This document shows, piece by piece, positions 25,392 to 33,656 of a stretch of 35,128 nt of DNA. The translations under genes and the position numbers were made by a program. Each line of letters begins with the position of its first letter. Within the stretch, counting starts at the first letter, position 1. The notes under the pieces are model-generated. The model was given only the letters and a program-made list of their open reading frames with translations. It did not search any database and was not told the origin of the DNA. Source of the stretch: Sulfitobacter sediminilitoris (GTDB lineage Bacteria; Pseudomonadota; Alphaproteobacteria; Rhodobacterales; Rhodobacteraceae). The stretch covers positions 1-35,128 of the forward strand of contig NZ_JAABNT010000023.1 in NCBI RefSeq assembly GCF_010667575.1. Direction: 5' to 3'.

Positions 25392-25862
25392 ATGACACCC
25401 AAACAGATGGTCACATTCCTCCAAGAAGCCAATGCCGTGGCGTAAAGTGCAGCCGAACATGGTCATCATCCTTTTGGTGCGGTGCTCGTTGGTCCTGACG
25501 GAGAAATCCTCATGCGCCAGGGCAATATCGACACAGTCCGTCACGCCGAGACCGAACTCGCTCGGCGCGCCTCGGTCGCCTATTCACCTGAGTTTCTATG
25601 GACCTGCACGCTCGTAACGACTGGCGAACCTTGTGCGATGTGCTCCGGCACAATCTATTGGGCGAACATTGGGCGACTGGTTTACGGGTTCGAAGAAACG
25701 AAGCTTCTCACGCTGACCGGAGATCACTCCGAGAACCCAACCATGAACTTGCCATCGCGCACCGTGTTAGGCTCTGGTCAGAAAAAGGTCGAGATCTACG
25801 GCCCGTTCCCGGAAATTGAAGAAGAACTCATCGCTCCGCACCGCGATTTCTGGCGAGGTTAG
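25392..25862 (+). pseudogene. Nucleoside deaminase interrupted by an in-frame stop
   Basis: From ATG 25392 the frame reads MTPKQMVTFLQEANAVA, then TAA (25443-25445), then SAAEHGHHPFGAVLVGPDG and on to 25862 in the same frame. The whole is a normal cytidine/guanine deaminase-like zinc hydrolase of about 156 residues, with the zinc ligands intact after the stop: HAE (in VRHAETEL) and PCAMC. The family deaminates nucleosides or bases. Only one codon breaks it. Re-initiation at GTG 25482 would give 126 residues lacking helix 1 and part of strand 1, including PFGA at the substrate pocket, so activity is doubtful. A sequencing error, a recent nonsense mutation or stop readthrough are all possible. 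Confidence 0.8.
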
Positions 25863-26030
25863 CCTAGCGCATTTGTGACTTCCGAAGAAGCCATCAAGTA
25901 CGTGTCGGTTGGTCGGATCACCGGGTCGCGCCCAAGGCCGTTACATTGAATTCGAGTGCAATGTAGGCACTGCGACCCGTTTGTTACTTACTGGCGCAGT
26001 GTTTCTTATTGCTAATCATGTGCGCTAAAG

Positions 26031-26252
26031 TCAGAAGCGACCTGAAAAATAGAGCGCGGAACACCTGACGGCTTCCTCGGAGCTGAAAAACTCTGGGTGA
26101 CTATCCATCGTCTCAAGAATGAAGTCTAGACGTGCACGTGTTTCTTCCGCCTCCTGTGCATGCATAGCTGCGCGTTGTCCGATCCATCGCCGCAGTTGAG
26201 CCACGTATCCAATCCGCATTTCTGTTTCAAAAAAAATGTCCGCGGCTGCCAT
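26031..26252 (-). CDS. Small conserved-looking protein of unknown function
   Basis: The protein is 73 residues, acidic and predicted mostly helical (ETEMRIGYVAQLRRWIGQRAAMHAQEAEETRARLDFILETM), with no signal peptide and one Cys. The ATG at 26252 has a strong ribosome site (AAAAGGAG, 9 bases upstream), the main reason to accept it as a gene. It is divergent from the LysR-type gene at 26363 across 110 bp, so it is the probable target of that regulator. I do not recognise the family. Confidence 0.65.
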   Translation of the reverse strand: MAAADIFFETEMRIGYVAQLRRWIGQRAAMHAQEAEETRARLDFILETMDSHPEFFSSEEAVRCSALYFSGRF

Positions 26253-26362
26253 TTTGAAGTTCTCCTTTTGGGGGTGCGCGTCATCAGAATGCTATGTCGT
26301 TTGATCAATCCGTGGTATCTGCTCTCGCGTAGAGCGGTTCTTCACAATTGAAGAGGCATTCC

Positions 26363-27310
26363 ATGAACTGGTCGGACATCCGTGTCTTTCTGTCCGTCTG
26401 CCGCGAAGGATCGACGCTAGCCGCATCCAAAAAGCTGGGCATGTCGCAGCCGACCGTAGCTAGGCGGATTGATGCTCTTGAACATCAACTTGGTCTTGTT
26501 CTGTTCGAACGTGATACTCATGGTTTCAAGCCAACATTGACGGCCAAAGGTTTGCTTCCACTCGTCGAAAAAATGGAACAGTCTGCCGATGAGGTAGAAG
26601 CCGCCGTAACACGGGCGCGCAAATCCAGGACACACGCCATAAGGATTACGGCTCCAAGGCGAAACTTTTCTCCAACCTTTTCCGCTATCCTTTCCGAGTT
26701 CAGTTCGAAGTATCCCGACATCCGCTTCGAGCTGATCGCCAGCTATGAAGTACTCGATCTGGTCGCAGGCGAGGCGGATGTCGCGATCAGGATCGCTCAC
26801 AAGGTCACAGACGAGCGTCTGATCTGTACCAAGCTTACAGATGTAAAGGCAGCACTATTCGCATCACGGGGCTATGCAGATCGACATGGTCTTCCCTCAT
26901 GTGCTGATGAGTTTCCGGGCCATAGTTTTGTGGTCTACGATCCCGTCCCGCCGACGATGCTGCTCAACAGGTGGCTGTTGGCACGCATTTCGCCAGATCA
27001 GATCGTAGCGCAAGCCAGCGACGCGGAATCGGTGACCACAAGTATTGATGCGGGTCTCGGGATTGGACCCGTGACCATAGCATTTGCATCCGATTATCCC
27101 TCGCTTGTCCGATGCTTCGATCCGCCGCCCGGAACGGATGTATCGTCTTGGCTCGTGATGAGCCCCGAAGCCTACCGTCGGCCGGAGGTGCGTGCCTTTG
27201 CCGCTTTCTTTGCTCCCCGGTTCCGTACAGCGTACAAGGCGATGCGCGAGAAGGCGATGGTCGCTCAAGCTTATCATCCCAACCATGAAGCGGCACCGCG
27301 CGACAAATAA
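26363..27310 (+). CDS. LysR-family transcriptional regulator
   Basis: This 315-residue regulator has an N-terminal winged helix-turn-helix (about 3-62: STLAASKKLGMSQPTVARRIDALEHQLGLVLFERD) and an effector domain (about 88-290: IRITAPRRNFSPTFSAILSEFSSKYPDIRFEL, EADVAIRIAHKVTDERLICTKL). ATG 26363 is preferred over the TTG at 26348 because AAGAGG precedes it and the family begins at MNWSDIRVFL. The sequence resembles the branch of LysR proteins with R-x-x-PTVARRI recognition helices. It faces the 73-residue gene at 26031-26252 and probably controls it and itself. The ligand is unknown. Confidence 0.9.
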   Translation: MNWSDIRVFLSVCREGSTLAASKKLGMSQPTVARRIDALEHQLGLVLFERDTHGFKPTLTAKGLLPLVEKMEQSADEVEAAVTRARKSRTHAIRITAPRRNFSPTFSAILSEFSSKYPDIRFELIASYEVLDLVAGEADVAIRIAHKVTDERLICTKLTDVKAALFASRGYADRHGLPSCADEFPGHSFVVYDPVPPTMLLNRWLLARISPDQIVAQASDAESVTTSIDAGLGIGPVTIAFASDYPSLVRCFDPPPGTDVSSWLVMSPEAYRRPEVRAFAAFFAPRFRTAYKAMREKAMVAQAYHPNHEAAPRDK

Positions 27311-27617
27311 CTGAAACTAAGTATGTCTAGTGAAGTCCGAGGGTCGATGGTCGATCGTGGCTCATGCCTGGGATCAGGCGGACCATGACAAACCCGTTCC
27401 GGTAGACCAGCTGTGAACCTCAAGCGTCGAAGAAAATACACTAATTAGCTGCGAGAGAAGCCGGAAAATCCGCATGTGAGACATCGAATGCAGTGCGGTG
27501 AATACGGGGTGGTGGAGAAGGCCTCGGTTATGTCAGATGGGTCTCGCACAGAAACCGTGCCAAACTCAGGTCTTTAGGTTGGACTCGTTTCTTGGTTTTC
27601 GGAATGAAGGACAAGGT
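27311..27617. other. Spacer without recognised features
   Basis: These 307 bp contain no supported gene or clear repeat. The long frame that starts at 27498 belongs to the secreted-protein gene but its first 40 codons lack a ribosome site. A segment near 27477-27500 (GTGAGACATCGAATGCAGTG) looks like eroded repeat material. Confidence 0.35.
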
Positions 27618-28136
27618 ATGGACCTCCGCCTAATTGCATTACTTCCGTTGGCTCTGGCTTCCGCGGTGCTAGCCCAGCAATCGACAGAATTTCCTACGAA
27701 CCAAAAGTTTATCATCCAATTGACCAGCTCACAATTTGCGAGCGGTTTTGGAGAATACTTGGTGCCGCCATTGCTTAAAGCATTTGAAAAGACGGGGATG
27801 GTATATGCCTACGACTCCGAAGCGGATTTCGCCGCGACGATCGAAACAGGCGCGGATGTGGGCAAATGGTATGAGGCGGATGACGCGGCAGACGTTGCCA
27901 AGGTCTGGCTTTACGAGCGTTTCGTCACGGTCGGTCTGTCACCTGCCGAAATCGATATAGAACCGCATGGAAAACTCACGCCCAGTTTCTCGGTAACTGT
28001 CAGGCTCGTGACGCCTGACCAAGATCGAGTAGATGAGTTGAATTGCCTGATCGCACTTGCGACACGTGAGCTGGCAGCGCGCTACAGGGCAAAGGGCCAT
28101 TTTTGGGTTAATGGAAGTGGCTGCGCGCGGAAATAG
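27618..28136 (+). CDS. Secreted protein of unknown function
   Basis: The product is 172 residues from ATG 27618 (AAGGA 6 bases upstream). The signal peptide MDLRLIALLPLALASAVLAQQ predicts export to the periplasm, with cleavage after AxA-like VLA. The mature protein has two cysteines (ELNCLIAL and GSGCARK) near the C-terminus that may pair, and a mixed alpha/beta pattern. No catalytic motif or known domain is recognised. The gene follows the LysR regulator by 307 bp in the same direction but has its own probable promoter region. Confidence 0.7.
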   Translation: MDLRLIALLPLALASAVLAQQSTEFPTNQKFIIQLTSSQFASGFGEYLVPPLLKAFEKTGMVYAYDSEADFAATIETGADVGKWYEADDAADVAKVWLYERFVTVGLSPAEIDIEPHGKLTPSFSVTVRLVTPDQDRVDELNCLIALATRELAARYRAKGHFWVNGSGCARK

Positions 28137-28435
28137 GGAAAACGCGGTCGCCAGTCTCGCGTGAACAGATTGTTCCTTGGGATATATTCCAGGTTAGCCA
28201 ATGTCTCAAAAGTCCCGCAACTCGGACTCAGAGCCTGATCCCGCGAGTGTCTGCTGTTGGCAAAAGCGGCCATTCACGCAAGAAATTGCGCATCGGCGTC
28301 TATGAATGACCGCTTCTAGCCAGACCGGACGTTCGGCGAAATCGGGGCTATGACTGCAAGGCGGACGAAGCCGCCTGATGCTGATGCAGCTAAACTTCCA
28401 TACGCGCGACAATCAAATTTCTCAACCAGATGCGG

Positions 28436-28515
28436 CGGCGCAGCACCGTTTCCCGAAAGCGGCCATTGGACTCGTACAAATTGGCCGAAATCCAAACCGG
28501 TCGTACGCTGCGCCG
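28436..28515 (+). repeat. 80-bp repeat family C, copy 2, with inverted ends
   Basis: CGGCGCAGC (28436-28444) and GCTGCGCCG (28507-28515) bound an 80-bp unit about 90 percent identical to 15929-16008. It lies 66 bp beyond the stop codon of the sensor-cyclase gene, in the 445-bp spacer 28137-28581; nothing else is recognised there. Confidence 0.75.
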
Positions 28516-28581
28516 GTTACGGACGTCTCACATGCGGACCAAGCGGACCTTTAGTTTCTGCGGGCAAAGACTAATACGTAC

Positions 28582-29754
28582 TCAGTAGTCCTCGATTGCG
28601 AACACACGAACTGGCTCTTCAAAGCCTTTGAATGAGTGTTTTCCTAGATTTTCCGAGACGCCATCGATAAGACGAATGACCTCTTCTGAGCATACTATGC
28701 GTTTGCCGAGCGAAGCACCGAGCTCCAATAGACGCGCGGTCAGGTTTACCGTCGGTCCGACAACGGTGAAATCCATACGATTGACGCTCCCGATGTTACC
28801 GTAATGCACGTCTCCCACGTTCAAGGCGGCCCGAAAGTTGAGCACTGATTGCCCGTCAGTTTGGTTCGCCATCGACCTGCGCGTTTCTTCCAGGGTCGCC
28901 AAGGCACCATCGACAGCCGCAACTTGCGCGGCCCTGTCGTCTGGAGTGGGAAATATGGCCATCGCGCCATCCCCGATGAATTTGAGAATTTCACCGCCGT
29001 TCCTGCACACTCCTTCATCAAGCACGGAAAAGAAGCGATTAAGGAAGCTGATAGTGTCTTCAGGTGGCATCGTGTTGGAGAATTGTGTAAAGCCTTCAAG
29101 GTCGATGAAGAGCACGATTGACGGGATATTCTCGGTATCTCCACGACGAATGTTACCAGTCAGAACCCGCGCTCCGGCATCTCGTCCGACATAGGTGGAC
29201 AAGACTGCGATGGTGCTTTCGTGAAGCACGAAGCCTTCCGTAACACGCGCTATTGGCGCTTGAAGACTGCGGAACGCCTCAATCTGATCGTCGCTGAAGC
29301 CACCTTCAGCTTTGGTCATGGCGACTGCTACGTTGAGATCGGGCGTGTACCTCGAGTGCAAAGGCAAGCAAAGGCTTTGCACATAGCCCCTTTCCCGTAG
29401 CGCCGTCATATCCGGCCTTATGTCGAAATCGGGATTGTTGCCAAAAGTGTAGAGCAGCACCCGGCCTGTGCTGCTGCAGACTTGGCCCGGCGTACCGATC
29501 CACTGCTTACCTTCCTTGAGTTGTCGCGGTGTGAGCCTGCTTGTTCTGGGACCAGCAGCCTCAGTCCAGTAATCGAAACGCCCGGGCAATTCGGGATGCA
29601 TTAATGTCTTGTAGATGCCAAAGAAATCTGCGGGAAGACTTGCGGCTTTAAGGCGACGACCGATTTCGGCATTGATCTCGCTGAAGCCTTCTGTGCCGGG
29701 GGCTCCCGCTACCAGCCAAGAGTTGAGAGCCGATAGCCGTGAATTTCGATGCAT
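28582..29754 (-). CDS. GAF-like sensor / class IIIb adenylate cyclase
   Basis: This is a 390-residue cytoplasmic protein. Residues about 15-185 look like a GAF-type sensory domain (LYTFGNNPDFDIRPDMTALRERGYVQSLCLPLHS, FSDDQIEAFRSL). The cyclase domain (about 205-388) has metal aspartates D218 (LFIDLEGFT) and D262 (LKFIGDGAMA), K258, T330 in place of the class IIIa Asp (DFTVVGPTVN), N337 and R341. The Thr makes it class IIIb, like the SAM-cyclase at 2130. The start ATG 29754 has an ideal AGGAGG 7 bases upstream; the longer frame to 29802 is not supported. It is convergent with the secreted-protein gene and divergent from the histidine phosphatase. The ligand of the sensor domain is unknown. Confidence 0.88.
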   Translation of the reverse strand: MHRNSRLSALNSWLVAGAPGTEGFSEINAEIGRRLKAASLPADFFGIYKTLMHPELPGRFDYWTEAAGPRTSRLTPRQLKEGKQWIGTPGQVCSSTGRVLLYTFGNNPDFDIRPDMTALRERGYVQSLCLPLHSRYTPDLNVAVAMTKAEGGFSDDQIEAFRSLQAPIARVTEGFVLHESTIAVLSTYVGRDAGARVLTGNIRRGDTENIPSIVLFIDLEGFTQFSNTMPPEDTISFLNRFFSVLDEGVCRNGGEILKFIGDGAMAIFPTPDDRAAQVAAVDGALATLEETRRSMANQTDGQSVLNFRAALNVGDVHYGNIGSVNRMDFTVVGPTVNLTARLLELGASLGKRIVCSEEVIRLIDGVSENLGKHSFKGFEEPVRVFAIEDY

Positions 29755-29933
29755 GGGCAGCCTCCTGCCTGTTATCCTAACGCAAAAAGCATGCATATGC
29801 ACTGGAGCTATTGGGCACTTAGGTCAAAACTGACGAAGAATAAGCAACCGGGCCGGTCTGCAGGTCTGTTTTTCGGGGGGAACAGAGCTGGGAACCGGGC
29901 CTTCGTCTTTGCTGAAGCAGAGGTCAGCAATGC

Positions 29934-30086
29934 GGAGAGGCTGTGTGAAAACTATTTGCGCGGCGGCAAAACGACAAGAACAGCAAGATTTGCAGCCTCT
30001 CTCGTTGAGCTGAGCCACAAACACCTCGCTTCGGGAAAATGAGCGGCACCAAAAGGGCGCGAATTTCGAGTTTTCACACACCCTCC
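29934..30086. mobile_element. MITE-like element with GTGTGAAAACT ends
   Basis: GGAGAGGCTGTGTGAAAACT at 29934-29953 is matched in inverted orientation at 30069-30086 (AGTTTTCACACACCCTCC), and CGCG occurs at similar distances inside each arm. The 153-bp unit encodes nothing and lies in the 432-bp spacer upstream of the histidine phosphatase gene. No transposase with these ends is in the window. Confidence 0.55.
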
Positions 30087-30186
30087 GGACAGAGCTGACC
30101 TTGCAGGCCCATGAGGCATAAAGGTGCGGCAATGGGCCGGAGCATGTTATCCTGCTATCCTCGGAAAAACTACGGAGGGGTTGGAA

Positions 30187-30675
30187 ATGCGACTGCTATT
30201 GTCAACGCTTTTTGCTGCGATGGTGGTGTCAGCGACCGCTGCTGCGCAGGAAGCGGTTTATGTTATTCGCCATGCTGAGAAAGAAATAAGCGGAGAAGAC
30301 CCCTCGATTACCGACGAAGGGAAAGTGAGGGCCGCTGCATGGGCAGAAATGCTTCAGCATATTGAGCTTGACGTTGTGTTTACATCAGATGCGAAACGTA
30401 CCCAGGAGACCGGGAATATCATTGCCAATAGTTTGGAATTGCCTATTCACGCAATTGATCGGTGGGACACGGCTGGTCTGATCGACCTGCTCAGCTTTGA
30501 TCACGAACAGGACACGGTTCTTGTCGTCGGTCACGCCGAAACTATCCCGGGCATTCTTGCGGGCCTTGGAGTGTTCACAAACATCGAAATCATTCAAAGC
30601 GATTTCGCCAATCTATTTATCGTGCTCCAACCCGGCGCGGACGATCCGCGGTTAATTAGAATACGAATGCCGTAA
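30187..30675 (+). CDS. Secreted histidine phosphatase (phosphoglycerate mutase-like)
   Basis: The protein is 162 residues from ATG 30187, which follows GGAGGGG; the longer frame to 30124 is not supported. A signal peptide (MRLLLSTLFAAMVVSATAAA) predicts a periplasmic location. The histidine phosphatase motif is VIRHAEKE with phospho-accepting H29 and R28; R71 (SDAKRTQET) and H116 (VVGHAETI) complete the pocket. This is the small SixA-like size class, but the signal peptide argues against a cytoplasmic phosphohistidine-protein role, and a periplasmic small-molecule or phosphoester substrate is more likely. It is divergent from the sensor-cyclase gene. Confidence 0.83.
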   Translation: MRLLLSTLFAAMVVSATAAAQEAVYVIRHAEKEISGEDPSITDEGKVRAAAWAEMLQHIELDVVFTSDAKRTQETGNIIANSLELPIHAIDRWDTAGLIDLLSFDHEQDTVLVVGHAETIPGILAGLGVFTNIEIIQSDFANLFIVLQPGADDPRLIRIRMP

Positions 30676-30750
30676 GGGCTAACCCAAGCTTTAAGCTGTC
30701 CTACGATGTTATAACCCAGGCTGACATTTCGTTCTGTCGACCAATATATG

Positions 30751-30790
30751 GCTCTCCTGAGACATCCGAGCAAAATGGTCAGATCACCGC
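30751..30790 (+). repeat. Hairpin repeat family A, copy 5 (diverged)
   Basis: GCTCTCCTGAGACATCCGAG followed by CAAAATGGTCAGATCACCGC keeps the family spacing (arm, 9-base loop, arm), but the stem has decayed. It lies in the 351-bp spacer between the histidine phosphatase and the convergent transporter. Near the right end of that spacer CCTCA-TATTC-TGAGG (about 31006-31021) is a small dyad without a T-tract. Confidence 0.45.
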
Positions 30791-31026
30791 TCTATGACAG
30801 CAAGCGGACTTTGAAGCTGCCAAATCCGCTAAGCTGTGCCCGAACGACGGCTTTCACGGACACCAGACGTCAGGCCCGCAAGGGAAACTCTGCGCTATTG
30901 CGCCAACCCGTTGAATTTGAAAGGTCGAAAGTCTGATGCAACGCGAAAGCCGGAGCCCTCGCCAAGCTTCCTCGTTGCAGGCGTTCGCTCAGTTCCTGAA
31001 CAGACCCTCATATTCTGAGGCATCTG

Positions 31027-31956
31027 CTATGGTTGCGGTGTACCTGCCTTCCTTGCGCCGCGCTCCAATCCGAGCTGACGTTCGCGCCAGATGATTAGGA
31101 TGCCAGCGATCACGATCAGGGTGGCACCGCTCAGCATTGAGACTGTTGGCACCTCGGCAAAGATAAAATAGCCCACGCCGATGGCCAGCAACATCGAGGT
31201 ATACTCAAATGGTGCTATCAGTGACGCGTCGGCATAGCGGTAGGAGGAAGTCAGCAGGATCTGGCCGACCCCACCCAAAAGGCCCGCAGCCACCAGCATT
31301 GCGGCTTGTCCCGCGCTGGGCCAGACCCAGCCCCAGGGCAACGTCAGAAGGCTGAGGCCCGTGGCTGTGACTGAGAACCAGAAAACGATGGCCGCGGTGC
31401 GCTCCACGCGCACCAGTTTACGTACGAAAACCTGTGCCAGAGCGGCGCAAACTGCACCCAACAGGACAATCATCGCACCCAGCGCCTGAGCAGCATCGGC
31501 AGTTTCGGGATCGACGTTGAAACGTGGGGTCAGAACTATCAGGACACCTCCCATGCCAATTGCCACCATAGACAGGCGGAAAAGCCTCACGTCCTCGCCG
31601 AGAAACATTGCTGCGAACACGACTACGAGGATCGGCGCGGCGTAGCCGATGGCCGTGACTTCAGGCAGAGGCAATAGGCCAAGCCCGGCAAAGCCAAGAC
31701 CCATGGCTATTGTGCCAATGAGGCCGCGCCAGAAATGACCCATGGGGTTTTTGGCCTCAAGCCCGTGAGCGAGGTCGTGCTTGAAAACGAGCCACGCCAA
31801 GATCACGGGAATCGCGAACAGTGAGCGGAAGAACACCGCTTGTCCCGGCGGGATCTCATCGGCAGTGACCTTTATCAGGCTGGCCATGGCGACAAAGACG
31901 CAAACGCTGGAAATCTTGAGCGCAATGCCGCGCAATGGATCTTGGATGGTGGTCAT
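31027..31956 (-). CDS. DMT-superfamily (EamA) inner-membrane transporter
   Basis: The predicted product is 309 residues with about ten hydrophobic helices in two EamA halves (first half from GIALKISSVCVFVAMASLIKV, second from AQALGAMIVLLGAVCAALAQVFVRKL). Members export metabolites, amino acids or drugs by proton exchange; the substrate is not predictable. Features such as FFRSLFAIPVILAWLVF and IGYAAPILVVVFAAMFLGEDV are standard. ATG 31956 is taken as start because the family begins near LRGIALKIS; ATG 32004, with AGG in front, would add 16 residues. Neither has a strong ribosome site. The upstream spacer 31957-32353 holds only a short family B match (32041-32056). Confidence 0.87.
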   Translation of the reverse strand: MTTIQDPLRGIALKISSVCVFVAMASLIKVTADEIPPGQAVFFRSLFAIPVILAWLVFKHDLAHGLEAKNPMGHFWRGLIGTIAMGLGFAGLGLLPLPEVTAIGYAAPILVVVFAAMFLGEDVRLFRLSMVAIGMGGVLIVLTPRFNVDPETADAAQALGAMIVLLGAVCAALAQVFVRKLVRVERTAAIVFWFSVTATGLSLLTLPWGWVWPSAGQAAMLVAAGLLGGVGQILLTSSYRYADASLIAPFEYTSMLLAIGVGYFIFAEVPTVSMLSGATLIVIAGILIIWRERQLGLERGARKAGTPQP

Positions 31957-32353
31957 GGGATTAGAGGTACGCCTGCAGGTGGCGTTGCGCAACTTTCCAG
32001 TCATTTACGCCTGAATATGCGCTCTCGATGAATGTCTTCATTGGGCTCGGTGCCGCACTGTGCGCGAACGTCTGTTTTCAGTAGGAAGGCCAAAAACGTA
32101 ACAAAATGAATAGCGGTTTTGCTAAGGGTTTGTGGCGCATGATCTTTCAACGATTTCGGTCATGGCGCGACAAGTGACAAAAACGACCGTTTTGGGTCAG
32201 GTGACGGACTCGTGCTTCACCTTAAGCGTGACGAACCTAGGCAACCGGATGTCAGGTTCAGCGCCCAAAGCGAAAAGATTTCCGGAGTATGCTATTATCT
32301 TTGATTATGAGGCAGTCATACATCCGAGAGCCGAGCCCTAGGAGGACGGATTG

Positions 32354-32650
32354 ATGATCATACGCATATTCCAGGTCGTGACCCGACCCGGCAAAGAAGA
32401 AGAGTTCGGACACTTTTTTCATGAAACGGCGATACCTTTGATGAGAGGAACAAAAGGCATCGTACAGGTGCTTCCCGGTGCGCCTCGGGCCGACTCTCCC
32501 AGAGAGTTCAGTTTCGTTATGGTTTGGGAGAGTCTGGATGCGTTGAAGGCGTTCGTGGGTGAAGATTACCAGAGCCCGCATATCGACCCGGCGGAAGACG
32601 AATTGGTCGAGTCCCGGACGATCAAGCATTATGATCTGGTGGCAGGCTGA
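32354..32650 (+). CDS. Antibiotic biosynthesis monooxygenase (ABM)-domain protein
   Basis: This 98-residue protein has a single dimeric alpha/beta-barrel domain (IIRIFQVVTRPGKEEEFGHFFHE, REFSFVMVWESLDALKAFVGEDY, DELVESRTIKHYDLV). Such proteins are cofactor-free oxygenases, heme-degrading enzymes or stress proteins, but the exact activity is open. ATG 32354 lies 8 bases after GGAGGA. Its stop codon overlaps the start of the rhodanese gene by one base (TGATG), so the two are translationally coupled. Confidence 0.82.
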   Translation: MIIRIFQVVTRPGKEEEFGHFFHETAIPLMRGTKGIVQVLPGAPRADSPREFSFVMVWESLDALKAFVGEDYQSPHIDPAEDELVESRTIKHYDLVAG

Positions 32651-33528
32651 TGCGAACGGTCATCAGAAACCCAGACGCGCTTGTCTCGACCGACTGGCTC
32701 GCAGATCATCTAGATGATCCCGATCTCAGGGTATTCGACTGTTCGACCGTTTTGCAGTTCGAAGAGGGCGGGAAACGGCCCTATCGCGTACTCCATTGCG
32801 CAACCGAGCATCAAGAAGGTCATATCCCCGGAGCTGGCTATTTCGACCTTCAGGGCGAGTTTTCGGAAGAAGACAGCCCGTTCGGAATGACTCTGGCAAG
32901 CCCGGAAACGGTCGCAGCGTCATTCGAGAGGGCCGGTATCGACGACAGCTCGCGTGTCGTGCTCTACAGCCGCAGAAGCCCGTCATGGGCCACTAGGTTT
33001 TGGTGGATGCTGCGATGGCTGGGGTTTGACAACGCATCTGTGCTCGACGGAGGTTTTGAGAAATGGGTGTCGAAAGGACGGCCCCTTTCGACCAACACAA
33101 GCACCTATCCCCGGGGCCACCTGACGATCCAGCTTAGGCCAGAACTGTTCGTAAACAAGGAGGACGTCCTTGCGGCAATTGATGAGCCATCGACCAGCCT
33201 CGTGAATGCCCTTGGACGTGACATCTTTTCTGGCGAGAACCCGCGTTATGGGCGGCCGGGGCGTATTCCCGGAAGCATTAGCCTGCCGCAGGTCGAATTG
33301 GTGGACGCCAACACCCACGCGTTCCTACCCGCTGATGAAATCGCGCGGATGATCGAGAGTACCGGAGCCAGTAGAGGAGATAGGCACATCACCTACTGTG
33401 GTGGAGGCATCTTTGCGACCGTGGACGCTTTTTGGCTCTATCAGCTGGGACATGATGATGTTGCTGTCTATGAAAATTCGATGAGCGAATGGGGACCAGA
33501 CCATGATCTACCCATAGAGACAGGCTGA
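32650..33528 (+). CDS. Two-domain rhodanese (sulfurtransferase)
   Basis: This 292-residue protein has the layout of thiosulfate/3-mercaptopyruvate sulfurtransferases: an N-terminal domain (about 10-145) and a catalytic C-terminal domain (about 168-290). The active Cys is C250 (ITYCGGGIFATV), which takes up a persulfide; the loop CGGGIF differs from the classical CRKGVT of thiosulfate enzymes, so the donor is uncertain. In the first domain the equivalent position is YSRRSPSWATR, without Cys, as usual for the inactive half. GHIPGAGYFDL is the typical N-terminal signature. No signal peptide is seen. It overlaps the ABM gene by one base. Confidence 0.88.
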   Translation: MRTVIRNPDALVSTDWLADHLDDPDLRVFDCSTVLQFEEGGKRPYRVLHCATEHQEGHIPGAGYFDLQGEFSEEDSPFGMTLASPETVAASFERAGIDDSSRVVLYSRRSPSWATRFWWMLRWLGFDNASVLDGGFEKWVSKGRPLSTNTSTYPRGHLTIQLRPELFVNKEDVLAAIDEPSTSLVNALGRDIFSGENPRYGRPGRIPGSISLPQVELVDANTHAFLPADEIARMIESTGASRGDRHITYCGGGIFATVDAFWLYQLGHDDVAVYENSMSEWGPDHDLPIETG

Positions 33529-33656
33529 GCTGGGCATTCTCGTGAATTTGCAAACGTCTAATGGCCGGATGCGATCTTCAGCTTGGCGATACGGGACTGT
33601 TTTTGGCCGCACGGAAGTGTAACAATCCAAAGAGTTTGCAGTGGTGGGAGAGATAG

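Noticed and set aside
32132..32341. 69-codon frame before the ABM gene
   Set aside because: No ribosome site or recognisable similarity; it lies in the probable promoter and leader region.
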